Assembly: GCF_003852545.1 (NCBI RefSeq)
Contig: NZ_QAJR01000019.1
Location: forward strand, 99,714 to 163,713
Source of the DNA: Acidovorax sp. FJL06
Lineage (GTDB): Bacteria; Pseudomonadota; Gammaproteobacteria; Burkholderiales; Burkholderiaceae_C
DNA length: 64,000 nucleotides
Reading direction: 5' to 3'
The position numbers and the translations under genes were made by a program. The notes under the pieces are model-generated. The model was not told the origin of the DNA, did no database searches, and was given only the letters and a program-made list of their open reading frames with translations. Every line of letters begins with the position of its first letter. Position 1 is the stretch's first letter. Shown here piece after piece: positions 29,654-40,138 of the stretch.

Positions 29654-31081
29654 TCAGAAGTTCAGCGTGCGCTTGTCCACGGCCAGGGCGGCTTCCTTGG
29701 TGGCTTCGCTCAAGCTGGGGTGTGCGTGGCAGATGCGCGCGATGTCCTCGCTGCTGGCCTTGAACTCCATGGCAACGACTGCCTCGGAGATCAGCTCGCT
29801 GGCCTGTGGGCCCACGATGTGCACGCCCAGAATTTCATCGGTCTCGGCATCGGCCAGCATCTTGACCATGCCGGTGGTGTCGCCCAGCGCACGGGCGCGG
29901 CCGTTGGCCAGGAACGGGAAGCTGCCCGCCTTGTACTTGACGCCGTCGGCCTTGAGCTGCTGCTCGGTGCGGCCCACCCAGGCGATCTCGGGGCTGGTGT
30001 AGATGACCCAGGGGACGGTGTTGAAGTTCACATGGCCATGCTGGCCGGCAATGCGCTCGGCCACGGCAACGCCTTCTTCCTCGGCCTTGTGCGCCAGCAT
30101 CGGGCCGCGCACCACGTCGCCCACCGCCCACACGCCGGGCAGGTTGGTCTTGCAGTCACCGTCCACCACGATGGCACCACGCTCGTCCAGGGCCAGGCCC
30201 ACGGCTTCGGTGTTCAGGCCGATGGTGTTGGGCACGCGGCCGATGGAGACGATGAGCTTGTCCACGTCCAGCGCCTGGGCTTCGCCCTTGGCGTTGGTGT
30301 AGGCGATGCTCACACCCTTCTTGCCGGTCTTGATCTCGCCGACCTTCACGCCCAGCTCGATCTTCAGGCCCTGCTTGTCGAAAGCCTTCTTGGCTTCCTT
30401 GGCGATCTGCTCGTCCACCGCGCCCAGGAAGGTCGGCAGGCCTTCGAGGATGGTGACTTCAGCGCCCAGGCGGCGCCACACCGAGCCCATTTCCAGGCCG
30501 ATCACGCCCGAGCCGATGAGGCCCAGTTTCTTGGGCACCGCGCCCACGCGCAGCGCGCCGTCGTTGGACAACACCAGCTCTTCGTCGAACGGCGTGCCGG
30601 GCAGCGCACGGGCGTTGGAGCCGGTGGCGATGATGATCTGCTTGCCAACGATGGATTCTTCAGCGGCACCTGCCACCTTGATCTCGTAGCCACCTTCGGC
30701 CGCCTTCACGAACGAGCCACGGCCATGGAAGAAGCTGACCTTGTTCTTCTTGAACAGGTACAGGATGCCGTCGTTGTTCTGCTTCACGACGGTGTCCTTG
30801 CGGGCAATCATCTTGGCCACGTCCATCTTGACGCCGGTGGCGGTGATGCCGTGCTCGGCGAAGTGCTTGTTGGCGTGCTCGAAATGCTCGGACGACTGCA
30901 GCAGCGCCTTGGAGGGAATGCAGCCCACGTTGGTGCAGGTGCCGCCGGGCGCAGGGCCGCCCTTGTCGTTCTTCCACTCGTCGATACAGGCCACGTTGAA
31001 GCCCAGCTGGGCGGCGCGGATGGCAGCGATGTAGCCGCCAGGACCGCCACCGATGACGATCACATCAAATTGTTTGCTCAT
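29654..31081 (-). CDS. lpd: Dihydrolipoyl dehydrogenase (E3)
   Basis: The 475-residue flavoenzyme begins with the FAD-binding [17 protein letters not shown], has the redox-active disulphide in [13 protein letters not shown] (near 47-52), the NAD-binding [17 protein letters not shown], and ends with the His-Glu pair in [15 protein letters not shown]. It reoxidises the lipoyl groups of the 2-oxoglutarate dehydrogenase complex. It is the third gene after sucA and sucB, with 90 bp to sucB. Confidence 0.96.
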   Translation of the reverse strand: MSKQFDVIVIGGGPGGYIAAIRAAQLGFNVACIDEWKNDKGGPAPGGTCTNVGCIPSKALLQSSEHFEHANKHFAEHGITATGVKMDVAKMIARKDTVVKQNNDGILYLFKKNKVSFFHGRGSFVKAAEGGYEIKVAGAAEESIVGKQIIIATGSNARALPGTPFDEELVLSNDGALRVGAVPKKLGLIGSGVIGLEMGSVWRRLGAEVTILEGLPTFLGAVDEQIAKEAKKAFDKQGLKIELGVKVGEIKTGKKGVSIAYTNAKGEAQALDVDKLIVSIGRVPNTIGLNTEAVGLALDERGAIVVDGDCKTNLPGVWAVGDVVRGPMLAHKAEEEGVAVAERIAGQHGHVNFNTVPWVIYTSPEIAWVGRTEQQLKADGVKYKAGSFPFLANGRARALGDTTGMVKMLADAETDEILGVHIVGPQASELISEAVVAMEFKASSEDIARICHAHPSLSEATKEAALAVDKRTLNF

Positions 31082-31171
31082 GGGAAATCTCGTTCAGTCT
31101 GTTGGAGAAAGACCCACCGGCGGGCAGGACCAGAGGCCGGGCCACGCGGGTGGGTCGATGCAGTCAGGGGA

Positions 31172-32437
31172 TCAGATGTCGAACAGCAGGCGCGATGGGT
31201 CTTCCAGCGCGTCCTTCATCGCCACCAGGCCCAGCACGGCTTCGCGGCCGTCGATGATGCGGTGGTCATAGGACATGGCCAGGTAGTTCATCGGGCGGAT
31301 CACGATCTGGCCGTTTTCCACCACGGCGCGGTCCTTGGTGGCGTGCACGCCCAGGATGGCCGACTGGGGCGGGTTGATGATGGGCGTGGACAGCATGGAG
31401 CCGAACGTGCCGCCGTTGGAGATCGAGAACGTGCCACCGGTCATTTCTTCAATGCCCAGCTTGCCTTCGGCAGCCTTCTTGCCGAACTCGGCGATCTTCT
31501 TCTCGATGTCGGCGAAGCTCATCTGGTCTGCATTGCGCAGGATGGGCACCACCAGGCCACGGGGCGAGCCCACGGCGATACCGATGTCGAAGTAGCCGTG
31601 GTAGACGATGTCGTTGCCGTCCACCGAGGCGTTCAGCACAGGGTACTTCTTCAAGGCGTGCACAGCAGCCTTCACAAAGAAGGACATGAAGCCCAGCTTG
31701 GTGCCGTGTTCCTTGGTGAAGCTGTCCTGGAACTTCTTGCGCAGGTCCATCACCGGGGCCATGTTCACTTCATTGAACGTGGTCAGGATGGCGTTGGTCG
31801 ATTGCGACTGCAGCAGGCGCTCGGCCACGCGGGCGCGCAGGCGGCTCATGGGCACGCGCTGCTCGGGGCGGCCGCTCAGGTCTTCCTTGGCGGCGGGAGC
31901 TGCCACCTGGGGCAGAGCCTTGGTGGGCACGCCGGTGGGGATCACGCTCGGAGCCACGGCGGCCTTGGCGCCACCAGCCACGGCGGCCAGCACATCGCCC
32001 TTGGTCACTCGGCCATCCTTGCCCGAGCCAGCCACGGCCGACACGGACAGGTTGTTGTCGGCCAGCAACTTGGCGGCGGCGGGCATGGCCACGTCGCCCT
32101 TCGATCCGCCCACGGCAGCCGTTGCAGCGACAGGCGCTGCGGCTGCAGCAACCGGTGCGGCAGCAGCCGCAGCAGGAGCGGCAGCGCCGGCCTTGCCTTC
32201 GGTGTCGATCTTGGCGATGAGCTGCTCGGCCACCACCGTGGCGCCGTCGCCCTGGATGATTTCAGCCAGCACGCCTGCGGACGGTGCAGGCACTTCGAGC
32301 ACGACCTTGTCGGTTTCGATTTCGATGAGGATTTCGTCCACGGCCACGGCTTCACCGGCCTTCTTCTTCCAGGTCAGCATGGTGGCTTCTGCCACGGATT
32401 CGGACAGCTGAGGGACTTTGACTTCTACGATAGCCAT
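31172..32437 (-). CDS. sucB: Dihydrolipoyl succinyltransferase, E2 of 2-oxoglutarate dehydrogenase
   Basis: The 421-residue protein has one lipoyl domain with the lipoylated lysine in [10 protein letters not shown] (near 43), a linker rich in alanine (about 78-110), a peripheral subunit-binding domain ([28 protein letters not shown] region) and the acyltransferase core with catalytic His in [12 protein letters not shown] (near 390). It transfers succinyl groups to CoA in the TCA cycle. It follows sucA by 52 bp. Confidence 0.96.
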   Translation of the reverse strand: MAIVEVKVPQLSESVAEATMLTWKKKAGEAVAVDEILIEIETDKVVLEVPAPSAGVLAEIIQGDGATVVAEQLIAKIDTEGKAGAAAPAAAAAAPVAAAAAPVAATAAVGGSKGDVAMPAAAKLLADNNLSVSAVAGSGKDGRVTKGDVLAAVAGGAKAAVAPSVIPTGVPTKALPQVAAPAAKEDLSGRPEQRVPMSRLRARVAERLLQSQSTNAILTTFNEVNMAPVMDLRKKFQDSFTKEHGTKLGFMSFFVKAAVHALKKYPVLNASVDGNDIVYHGYFDIGIAVGSPRGLVVPILRNADQMSFADIEKKIAEFGKKAAEGKLGIEEMTGGTFSISNGGTFGSMLSTPIINPPQSAILGVHATKDRAVVENGQIVIRPMNYLAMSYDHRIIDGREAVLGLVAMKDALEDPSRLLFDI

Positions 32438-32489
32438 ATCAATTCTTTCGGAATGGGGTTCTGTTCTGTGTAATCGGGGGTCGCCGGCC

Positions 32490-35369
32490 TTACTTGGTCA
32501 GGACAAAACCCTTGAGCTTGGCAAACGCGCCGTCCACCAGCGCCTTTTGCTGTTCCTGGTGCAGGTGCGAGTAACCCACGGCAGGCGATGCGGACGCCGC
32601 ACGGCCGGAGTAGCCCAGCTTCTGGCCTTCGAGCATGTTTTCGTGGATGTAGTGCTGCACGAAGAACCAGGCACCCTGGTTCTGTGGCTCGTCCTGGCAC
32701 CACACTACATCGGTGGCGTTGGGGTACTTCTTGAGCTCGGCGGCAAACGCCTTGTGCGGGAAGGGATAGAGCTGCTCGACGCGCAGGATCACGACATCGT
32801 CCGCTTCCTTCTCGGTACGCTTTTTCACCAGGTCGTAATACACCTTGCCGGAACAGGCGATCACGCGCTTGACCTTGGCTGCCTTCTTGACGATGGCTTC
32901 GTCCTGCTCGGGGATCACCGTCTGGAAGCTGCCCTTGGTGAACTCGGACAGCGGCGAGGTGGCGTCCTTGTTACGCAGCAGCGACTTGGGCGTCATGATG
33001 ATCAGCGGCTTGCGCAGATCACGCACCATCTGGCGGCGCAGGATGTGGAAGATCTGGCTGGCCGTGGTGGGTTGCACCACCTGCATGTTGGCATCGGCCG
33101 ACAGCTGCATGAAGCGCTCCAGGCGGGCCGAGCTGTGCTCGGGGCCCTGGCCTTCGTAGCCGTGGGGCAGCATCAGCGTGATGCCATTGACGCGACCCCA
33201 CTTCACTTCGCCGGAGGCAATGAACTGGTCGATCACGACCTGCGCGCCGTTGGCGAAGTCGCCGAACTGGGCTTCCCAGATCACCAGGGTGTTGGGGTCG
33301 TTCGACGCATAGCCGTATTCAAAGCCCAGCACCGCTTCTTCGGACAGGATGGAGTCGATGACGACGAAGGGGGCCTGGTTCTCGGCCACGTTCTGCAGGG
33401 GCACATAGGTGCCGATGTCCCACTTTTCACGCTTTTGATCGTGAATCACAGAATGGCGGTGCGTGAATGTGCCACGGCCGCAGTCCTCACCCGACAGGCG
33501 CACGGGGTAGCCGCTGGCCACCAGCGAAGCAAACGCCATGTGCTCGCCCATGCCCCAGTCCACGGGCGTGTCGCCACGGCCCATGGCAGCGCGGTCGTCA
33601 TACACCTTCTTGACCAGCTGGTGCGGCGTCACGCTTTCGGGGATGGTGGTGATCTTCTCGGCCAGGCGCTTCCACTCGGCCAGAGGGATGGCGGTGTCGC
33701 CAGCGTCCGTCCACTTCTTGCCCAGGAACGGGCTCCAGTCCACGGCGTACTTGCTCTTGAAGTTGGTCAGCACCGGATCGACCGTGTGCTTGCCCGCATC
33801 CATGGCAGCGCGATAGGCCTTGACCATGTCGTCGCCCAGGGTCTCGCCCAGGCCTTGCGTGGCCAGCTTGTCGGCGTACAGCTTGCGCGTGCCGGGGTGC
33901 TGGCCGATCTTCTTGTACATCAGCGGCTGGGTCAGCGCGGGCGTATCTTGCTCGTTGTGGCCCAGCTTGCGGAAGCAGATGATGTCCACGACCACGTCCT
34001 TCTGGAACTCCATGCGGAACTCCAGGGCCAGCTGGGTGGCCAGCACCACGGCTTCAGGGTCGTCGCCATTCACGTGCAGCACGGGCGACTCGACCATCTT
34101 GACGATGTCGGTGCAATACAGCGTCGAGCGCGTGTCGCGTGGGTCGGACGTGGTGAAGCCGATCTGGTTGTTGATGATGATGTGCACCGTGCCACCCGTG
34201 GAATAGCCACGGGTCTGGGCCAGCGCCAGGGTTTCCTGGTTCACGCCCTGGCCGGCAAAGGCCGCATCACCGTGCACCAGCACGGGCAGCACCTGCTTGC
34301 CCTGGGGGTCGGCGCGGCGGTCCATGCGCGCGCGCACCGAGCCTTCGACCACCGGGTTCACGATTTCCAGGTGGGACGGGTTGAACGCCAGCGACAGGTG
34401 GACCGGGCCGCCGGGGGTGGTCACGTCAGAGCTGAAACCCTGGTGGTACTTCACGTCACCCGCAGGCAGGTCTTCGGGGGCCGTGTGGTCGAACTCGGCG
34501 AACAGGTCCGCAGGCATCTTGCCCAGGGAGTTGACCAGCACATTCAGGCGGCCACGGTGGGCCATGCCGATCACGATTTCCTGCACGCCCTTGGCACCGG
34601 CGGACTGGATCAGCTCGTCCATCGCGGCGATGAAGCTTTCACCCCCTTCGAGGGAGAAGCGCTTTTGGCCCACATACTTGGTGTGCAGGAAACGCTCCAG
34701 GCCTTCGGCTGCTGTCAGGCGGTCCAGAATCTGCTTCTTCTTGTCCACACCGAAGCTGGGCTTGCTGCGGATCTTTTCCAGCTTTTCCTGCCACCAGCGC
34801 TTCTGGTTCTGGTCGGTGGCGTACATGTACTCGGCGCCGATGGAGCCGCAATACGTTTCGCGCAGGGCATTGATCAGCTCGCGCAGCGGCATCGATTCCT
34901 TGCCGAAGAACGTGTTGCTGGTGTTGAACACGACTTCCTGGTCGGAATCGCTGAAACCGTAGAAAGAGGGTTCGAGTTCGGGGATCGCGGGGCGCTCGGT
35001 GCGCTTGAGCGGATCCAGGTCGGCCCAACGCTGGCCCACGTTGCGGTACGCAGCAATCAGCTGCTGCACGGCCGTGCGCTTGCGGCCCAGTTCAGAGTCC
35101 GCACCGGTGGCGACAACGACTTTGGTGCCGCCCTGCTTTGCGCGCTCTGCAAAGGCATTGACGACGGGCAGGTGGGGAACGTCCTTGGCATTGCTGCCGT
35201 CCACTGCGGGCACATTTTGCAGCGCGTCAAAGTACTCGCGCCAGTTGTCTGGCACGCTACCTGGGTTGGCAAGGTAGTTTTCGTACATCTCTTCGACATA
35301 GGGCGCATTGCCGCCGAAGAGGTAGGTGTTGCCTTGGTAGGCTTGATAGACGGATGTCGTATCGCTCAT
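32490..35369 (-). CDS. sucA: 2-oxoglutarate dehydrogenase E1 component
   Basis: The 959-residue thiamine-diphosphate enzyme contains the E1o-specific residues [13 protein letters not shown], the ThDP motif region [14 protein letters not shown] and the C-terminal [14 protein letters not shown]. It decarboxylates 2-oxoglutarate in the TCA cycle and passes the succinyl group to SucB. It is the first gene of sucA-sucB-lpd, with a divergent membrane-protein gene on the other side of its promoter region. Confidence 0.97.
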   Translation of the reverse strand: MSDTTSVYQAYQGNTYLFGGNAPYVEEMYENYLANPGSVPDNWREYFDALQNVPAVDGSNAKDVPHLPVVNAFAERAKQGGTKVVVATGADSELGRKRTAVQQLIAAYRNVGQRWADLDPLKRTERPAIPELEPSFYGFSDSDQEVVFNTSNTFFGKESMPLRELINALRETYCGSIGAEYMYATDQNQKRWWQEKLEKIRSKPSFGVDKKKQILDRLTAAEGLERFLHTKYVGQKRFSLEGGESFIAAMDELIQSAGAKGVQEIVIGMAHRGRLNVLVNSLGKMPADLFAEFDHTAPEDLPAGDVKYHQGFSSDVTTPGGPVHLSLAFNPSHLEIVNPVVEGSVRARMDRRADPQGKQVLPVLVHGDAAFAGQGVNQETLALAQTRGYSTGGTVHIIINNQIGFTTSDPRDTRSTLYCTDIVKMVESPVLHVNGDDPEAVVLATQLALEFRMEFQKDVVVDIICFRKLGHNEQDTPALTQPLMYKKIGQHPGTRKLYADKLATQGLGETLGDDMVKAYRAAMDAGKHTVDPVLTNFKSKYAVDWSPFLGKKWTDAGDTAIPLAEWKRLAEKITTIPESVTPHQLVKKVYDDRAAMGRGDTPVDWGMGEHMAFASLVASGYPVRLSGEDCGRGTFTHRHSVIHDQKREKWDIGTYVPLQNVAENQAPFVVIDSILSEEAVLGFEYGYASNDPNTLVIWEAQFGDFANGAQVVIDQFIASGEVKWGRVNGITLMLPHGYEGQGPEHSSARLERFMQLSADANMQVVQPTTASQIFHILRRQMVRDLRKPLIIMTPKSLLRNKDATSPLSEFTKGSFQTVIPEQDEAIVKKAAKVKRVIACSGKVYYDLVKKRTEKEADDVVILRVEQLYPFPHKAFAAELKKYPNATDVVWCQDEPQNQGAWFFVQHYIHENMLEGQKLGYSGRAASASPAVGYSHLHQEQQKALVDGAFAKLKGFVLTK

Positions 35370-35611
35370 ATTCCGCTGACCTCCGCTTTCCTTGGGAAAG
35401 CATTAGCTGGTTGAGAAACCTTCCGCGACACGGCTGAACCGATTGGCGGATGCGACTGTGGCTGGGGAAGGGCCTTGGTACGGGCGGTATTGTGCCACTG
35501 AACAGGGAATCGCCCAACCGATGGGGGTTCCAGGCACCCACCACCCCAAGGAATGGGAGCCTCGGGCAGGGCCTCGCGTACATTCCGGGTATCCCATTGC
35601 CACGGACCAAC

Positions 35612-36673
35612 ATGACGCCCAACAACCTCCAGGACAAAGCCTTTTTGCTGCTGCTGATCCTTGTCACCATCGCATTCGGGGCCATCCTCTGGCAGTTTCA
35701 CGGCGCCGTCTTCTGGGGCGTCATCCTGGCCATTCTGTTCGCGCCCTTGCACCGCAAGCTGCTCACGCGCATGCCCAAGCGCCCCACGCTGGCCGCCCTG
35801 TGCACGCTCGGGCTTTGCCTGGTGGTCGTGATCCTGCCCATGACGGCCATCACCGTGTCACTGGTGCAGGAGGCCAGCGCCATCTACGAACGGATGCGCT
35901 CGGGCCAGCTCAACTTTGGCCTGTATCTGCAGCAGGTGATCGCCGCCCTGCCCGCCTGGGCTGCCAACCTGCTGGACCGGCTGCACCTCACCAGCGTCGG
36001 AGAGCTGCAACAGAAACTCTCTTCGGTTGCCGTCCAGGCCAGCCAGTTCGTGGCCACGCAGGCCCTGAGCATCGGCCAGAACACGCTGGAATTCATTGTC
36101 AGTTTCGGCATCATGCTGTACCTGCTGTTTTTCCTGCTGCGCGATGGCGCCAGCCTGGCCACGCGCATCGGCCAGGCCACTCCGCTGGACGATGCCCACA
36201 AGCGGCAGCTGGTCAGCAAGTTCACCACCGTGATCCGCGCCACCGTCAAGGGCAACATTGTGGTGGCGGCGTCCCAGGGTGCGCTGGGCGGCCTGATCTT
36301 CTGGATTCTGGGCATCCAGGGCCCCGTGCTCTGGGGCGTGCTGATGGCCTTTTTGTCGCTGCTGCCTGCCGTGGGTGCGGGCCTGATCTGGGTGCCGGTG
36401 GCCATCTACTTCCTGGCCACAGGCGCGGTGTGGCAAGGCGCCGTGCTGACAGCCTTCGGCATTTGCGTGATTGGCCTGGTGGACAACGTCCTGCGCCCCA
36501 TCCTGGTCGGAAAAGACACCAAGATGCCCGACTACATTGTGCTCATCTCCACCCTGGGCGGCATGGCCCTGTTCGGCCTGACCGGGTTCGTGATCGGCCC
36601 CGTCATCGCTGCCCTGTTCATGGCCAGCTGGGACCTCTTTGCGCCTCACCGTACCGACACCGCAAGCCGCTGA
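35612..36673 (+). CDS. AI-2E/PerM-family membrane protein
   Basis: From the ATG at 35612 the protein has 353 residues, starting MTPNNLQDKAFLLLLILVT directly at the first membrane helix. A start 54 codons upstream would add an unlikely polar leader. About seven or eight hydrophobic segments and the family residues (VKGNIVVAASQGALGGLIFW, DNVLRPILVG) identify the AI-2E transporter (PerM) family. Members have been linked to autoinducer or ion export; the substrate here is unknown. The gene is divergent from sucA. Confidence 0.87.
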   Translation: MTPNNLQDKAFLLLLILVTIAFGAILWQFHGAVFWGVILAILFAPLHRKLLTRMPKRPTLAALCTLGLCLVVVILPMTAITVSLVQEASAIYERMRSGQLNFGLYLQQVIAALPAWAANLLDRLHLTSVGELQQKLSSVAVQASQFVATQALSIGQNTLEFIVSFGIMLYLLFFLLRDGASLATRIGQATPLDDAHKRQLVSKFTTVIRATVKGNIVVAASQGALGGLIFWILGIQGPVLWGVLMAFLSLLPAVGAGLIWVPVAIYFLATGAVWQGAVLTAFGICVIGLVDNVLRPILVGKDTKMPDYIVLISTLGGMALFGLTGFVIGPVIAALFMASWDLFAPHRTDTASR

Positions 36674-36714
36674 TCCATGCGCTGATCGATGGAACGACCT
36701 GACCCGCGCGCAAA

Positions 36715-38280
36715 TCAGTGAACCTCCACCCCCGTTGAGCCCGACAGCTTGAAGAACGCCACGGCACTGACCAGCTCCGCCGCCTGGCCATTCAAGCTGC
36801 TGGCCGCTGCCGCCATTTCCTCCACCAGCGCAGCGTTCTGCTGGGTGACCTGGTCCATTTGCGTCACGGCCTCGCCCACCTGAGCGACCCCCTGGCTCTG
36901 CTCCTCGCTGGCCGCACTGATTTCCCCCATGAGGTCCGTCACGCGCCTGATGGCGCTGACCACCTCCGTCATCGTGGTGCCGGCCTGGTCGACCAGCGCC
37001 GTGCCCTGACTCACCCGGGAAACGCTGTCGTCAATCAGCGCCTTGATTTCCTTGGCCGCCCCGGCACTGCGCTGCGCCAGGCTGCGCACCTCGGTCGCAA
37101 CCACGGCAAAACCGCGCCCTTGCTCACCAGCCCGGGCGGCCTCGACCGCCGCATTCAGCGCCAGGATATTGGTCTGAAACGCAATGCCATCGATCACGCT
37201 GATGATGTCTGCGATTCTCTTGCTGCTGTCGTTGATGCCTCTCATGGTTTGAACCACCTGGCCGACCACCTGGCCCCCATGCACCGCCACCGTGGAGGCA
37301 CTCATGGCCAGCTGGTTCGCTTGCCGTGCGTTGTCCGCGTTTTGCCGGACGGTAGAGTTGAGCTCCTCCATGGATGCAGCCGTCTCCTCCAGCGCGCTGG
37401 CCTGCTGCTCCGTGCGTGCGCTCAGATTGTTGTTGCCTTGCGCGATTTCGGACGACGCCGTGGACACATTCTCGGAGTTCTGCCGCACCATGCTCACGGT
37501 ACTCACCAGGCTTCGCTGCATGCGCTGCAAAGCCGCCAGCAGCTGCCCTGTCTCGTCCGTGGTGTGGATCTGGATGGTCGTGCTCAGATCCCCTTCGGCC
37601 ACATGCTCCGCCAATTGAACCGCGCGGGTCAGGGGCACGGTGATCGAACGCACCAGCCAAAGTGCGGCCGCAACCGCCAGCGCGACGGCCAGGAGTGCAA
37701 TCACCAACAGCGTCGCCCGCGCACTGAAGTAGGTTTTTTCGGAGGCTGCACGAGATTCTTCCGAGCCATCGCTGTTGATCTTGACCAGGTTGTCCAGCGT
37801 CAGCATGGCCGCATCGAACTGCTTCCTGGAATCCCCCTCCAGCAAGGCGCGGGCTTGGTCGTTTTCATTCTTGCGAGAGAGCGCAAGCACCCGGTCATCC
37901 ACCTCAAGACAGCGTTTCCATTCCTGCACCAACTGGGCATGCGCCTTGCGTTCGCCGTCACCGCTGATCAGCTTTTCATAAAGCACCAGCGACCGATCCA
38001 GCCTCTGCCGATCGGCCACCACCTTCCTGTCGATGGACTCCATGGCCGCAGCATCGGTGTTCATGACATGGCCCAGCACCAGCATGCGGACGGCCAACAA
38101 CTGGGAGTCCATCTCATTGGCGGCCCGCACGCTCGGGAGCCAGTTGTCGGCAATCTCCACGGTCGCCGCGTTCAGGGTCGACAGCTGCCATGCAGCAGCC
38201 CCCGCAAGGCCCACCAGCAGCGCTACCAGCAAAGCAAACGCTCCGTAGAGGCGGGTCGAGATTTTCAGATTTTTCATCAT
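36715..38280 (-). CDS. Methyl-accepting chemotaxis protein
   Basis: From the ATG at 38280 (after AAGAAAGATCGCGCC) the receptor has 521 residues. One N-terminal helix, a periplasmic four-helix-bundle ligand domain (about 35-190), a second helix, a HAMP segment ([15 protein letters not shown]) and a cytoplasmic signalling hairpin with the conserved tip [20 protein letters not shown] are present. It controls the CheA kinase. The C-terminus lacks the NWETF pentapeptide. It is the last core-genome gene before the island boundary. Confidence 0.93.
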   Translation of the reverse strand: MMKNLKISTRLYGAFALLVALLVGLAGAAAWQLSTLNAATVEIADNWLPSVRAANEMDSQLLAVRMLVLGHVMNTDAAAMESIDRKVVADRQRLDRSLVLYEKLISGDGERKAHAQLVQEWKRCLEVDDRVLALSRKNENDQARALLEGDSRKQFDAAMLTLDNLVKINSDGSEESRAASEKTYFSARATLLVIALLAVALAVAAALWLVRSITVPLTRAVQLAEHVAEGDLSTTIQIHTTDETGQLLAALQRMQRSLVSTVSMVRQNSENVSTASSEIAQGNNNLSARTEQQASALEETAASMEELNSTVRQNADNARQANQLAMSASTVAVHGGQVVGQVVQTMRGINDSSKRIADIISVIDGIAFQTNILALNAAVEAARAGEQGRGFAVVATEVRSLAQRSAGAAKEIKALIDDSVSRVSQGTALVDQAGTTMTEVVSAIRRVTDLMGEISAASEEQSQGVAQVGEAVTQMDQVTQQNAALVEEMAAAASSLNGQAAELVSAVAFFKLSGSTGVEVH

Positions 38281-38531
38281 GGCGCGATCTTTCTTGTAGA
38301 TCCGCCGCCTGACACGCCTCCCGGTCATATGTCAGTGGGCGGACCTTTTGAAGCTTGGGGCCATTGGATTAAGTTGAGCTTAAGAAAGACTTGGCTGCGG
38401 AGGCCACCGGACCAGTTCCTGGCCAAGGAAATGGCTCCGAGCATCCCTGACCGGGAGGCACCGAGCGAGGAGCAAGCAGCGGTGCCGGCACTTCAGACAT
38501 GGGGCCGCACCCGCAAATGGGCGCAGCAAAC

Positions 38532-38560
38532 AAAAAGGCCCTGTATTGCTACAGGGCCTT
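38532..38560 (-). terminator. tRNA-Lys terminator hairpin
   Basis: On the minus strand AAGGCCCTGTA, GCAA and TACAGGGCCTT form a perfect 11-bp stem followed by TTTG. It directly follows the 3' end of the tRNA-Lys fragment, so it is the original terminator of the chromosomal tRNA transcript left in place after island integration. Confidence 0.85.
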
Positions 38561-38567
38561 GAATGGG

Positions 38568-38615
38568 TGGTAGGACGTACTGGATTCGAACCAGTGACCA
38601 ACGGATTAAAAGTCC
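38568..38615 (-). tRNA. 3' part of tRNA-Lys(UUU), island attachment site
   Basis: On the minus strand the sequence runs from GGACTTTTAATCC (anticodon arm with loop CTTTTAA) through the variable loop and the T arm ACTGGTTCGAATCCAGT to the acceptor end ACGTCCTACCA. The 5' half of the tRNA (acceptor, D arm, start of anticodon stem) is absent: upstream bases do not pair. This is what remains of the host gene at one end of an element that integrated in the anticodon loop and took over the gene. The intact copy should be at the other end of the island, outside this window. Confidence 0.88.
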
Positions 38616-38646
38616 CTAAAAGCTAGACAACAATGGACATTGCTGG

Positions 38647-38764
38647 ACTGTCACCAGCACCATAAACCTTTGTTTTTAATAGATTTATTGTCCAAATCAG
38701 TCCGTTAGTGGGTGATACCATTCACGCTCAAACTGTCACCAGACTGTCACCAGACTGTCACCAG
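38647..38764 (+). repeat. 11-bp direct repeats ACTGTCACCAG next to the integrase gene
   Basis: The motif ACTGTCACCAG occurs at 38647-38657 and in three head-to-tail copies at 38732-38742, 38743-38753 and 38754-38764. They sit between the att site and the integrase start (38786). Short direct repeats in this position are typical arm-type sites bound by the N-terminal domain of a tyrosine integrase. They could also mediate autoregulation of the integrase promoter. Confidence 0.7.
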
Positions 38765-38785
38765 GGTGGCAAACGGACTTAGATC

Positions 38786-40078
38786 ATGGCTACGAAAACC
38801 AGCGGACAAAGTATCAACGAACTGTCGCCAGGGCAGTTCCTGAAAATGGGCAAAGTGATCCCGTCAGGATCGTTGGAGGTACGAAAACTAGCATCTGGTG
38901 CCGTCACCTTCTACTGGCGCGTCACGATCAACGGCAAGACCGCTCGCGAAGTGATCGGGATATACGACCCGAGTGCGCCGCCCAAAAGCTTGAAGCCGAC
39001 AGGCAAGGGGTTTTCTGTCTTGGCGGCAATGCGTGCCGCAGAGTCTCTAGCAGAGCAGCATCATGCCAACATGGCCAACGGCGGATTTGCTGGCGTGAAG
39101 GCAGCCGCACAGGAGGCGAAGGACAAGGCCAAAGCAGCAAAGCTGGAAGCGGCAAAGTTCACATTGGAGGCGTTGCTCACCGACTACTGCGACCACCTGA
39201 AAGCCCTGGAACGCGATTCGCACAGTGACGCCCGAAGCATCTTCAAGCTGCATGTGCTGGAGGCATGGCCCAAGATCGCTGCCCTGCCTGCCAATGAAGT
39301 GACTGTAGAACAGATAGCAGACATGATGCGCCGGGTAATTGAGCAGGGAAAAGCTCGCACCAGTAATAAGCTGCGCAGCTATATCAGGGCTGCATACCAG
39401 ACAGCGAAGGCTGCACGCTCCAAACCCAGCATTCCGGTGAAGTTCAAAAGCTACAACGTCACCCACAACCCTGCGGCAGACACAGAACCCGACGAAAGCG
39501 CCAACAAGGCTGACAAGCGCCCCCTGACAACTGAGGAGCTTCGTTCCTACTGGCAAGCCATCAAGCTCCTGCCAGGATTTCAGGGTGCGGTCCTGAGGCT
39601 ACATCTTTTAACTGGTGGGCAACGCATCGCGCAACTGGTGAAACTGCGTACGGAAAACGTAACGGCTGAAAGCATCATGCTCTTCGATGGCAAGGGTAGA
39701 CCTGGCAAGCCTCCCCGCCCACATACGGTGCCGCTGATCCCTCAAGCCGCGGCTGCGCTGCAGGAGTGCGAGCCACAAGGCACCTATGCCTTGAGCACCG
39801 ACAAAGGCGTTACTCACCTTGCCGCGACCACACTGAGCGCGTGGGCAGTCGATGCCACCACGCTGGCCGACTTCCAAGCAAAGCGTATTCGTTCGGGTGT
39901 GGAGACCATTCTTGCCCGCGCTCGTATCAGCTCAGATGATCGTGGCCGCTTGCAGTCGCACGGTATCAGCGGGGTACAGAACCGTCACTATGACGGGCAT
40001 GACTATATGGAAGAGAAGCGGCAAGCGCTGGAAACATTGTTCCGCCTACTGGATGCACCTGAGGGTAGTTCCGCATGA
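38786..40078 (+). CDS. int: Tyrosine-type site-specific integrase of the island
   Basis: The 430-residue recombinase has a core-binding region (about 125-240) and a catalytic domain. The first arginine is in LLTGGQRIAQLV, the beta-hairpin lysine in GKGRPGKPPRPHTVPL, and the C-terminal motif is LQSHGISGVQNRHYDGHDYM with the His and the nucleophilic Tyr. It integrates the island in the tRNA-Lys gene next to it. The N-terminal 120 residues, rich in lysine and alanine, are probably the arm-binding part that recognises the ACTGTCACCAG repeats. The gene looks intact. Confidence 0.9.
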   Translation: MATKTSGQSINELSPGQFLKMGKVIPSGSLEVRKLASGAVTFYWRVTINGKTAREVIGIYDPSAPPKSLKPTGKGFSVLAAMRAAESLAEQHHANMANGGFAGVKAAAQEAKDKAKAAKLEAAKFTLEALLTDYCDHLKALERDSHSDARSIFKLHVLEAWPKIAALPANEVTVEQIADMMRRVIEQGKARTSNKLRSYIRAAYQTAKAARSKPSIPVKFKSYNVTHNPAADTEPDESANKADKRPLTTEELRSYWQAIKLLPGFQGAVLRLHLLTGGQRIAQLVKLRTENVTAESIMLFDGKGRPGKPPRPHTVPLIPQAAAALQECEPQGTYALSTDKGVTHLAATTLSAWAVDATTLADFQAKRIRSGVETILARARISSDDRGRLQSHGISGVQNRHYDGHDYMEEKRQALETLFRLLDAPEGSSA

Positions 40079-40138
40079 AGGACTACCCGCGGTCCTGCCT
40101 TCTGGCGGAATTGATTCGTCCGGACCGAAGCAGGTCAG

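Noticed and set aside
38732-38764. Tandem 11-bp repeats as a CRISPR array
   Set aside because: The repeat is too short, the copies touch each other without spacers and no cas gene is nearby. Arm-type integrase sites explain them better.
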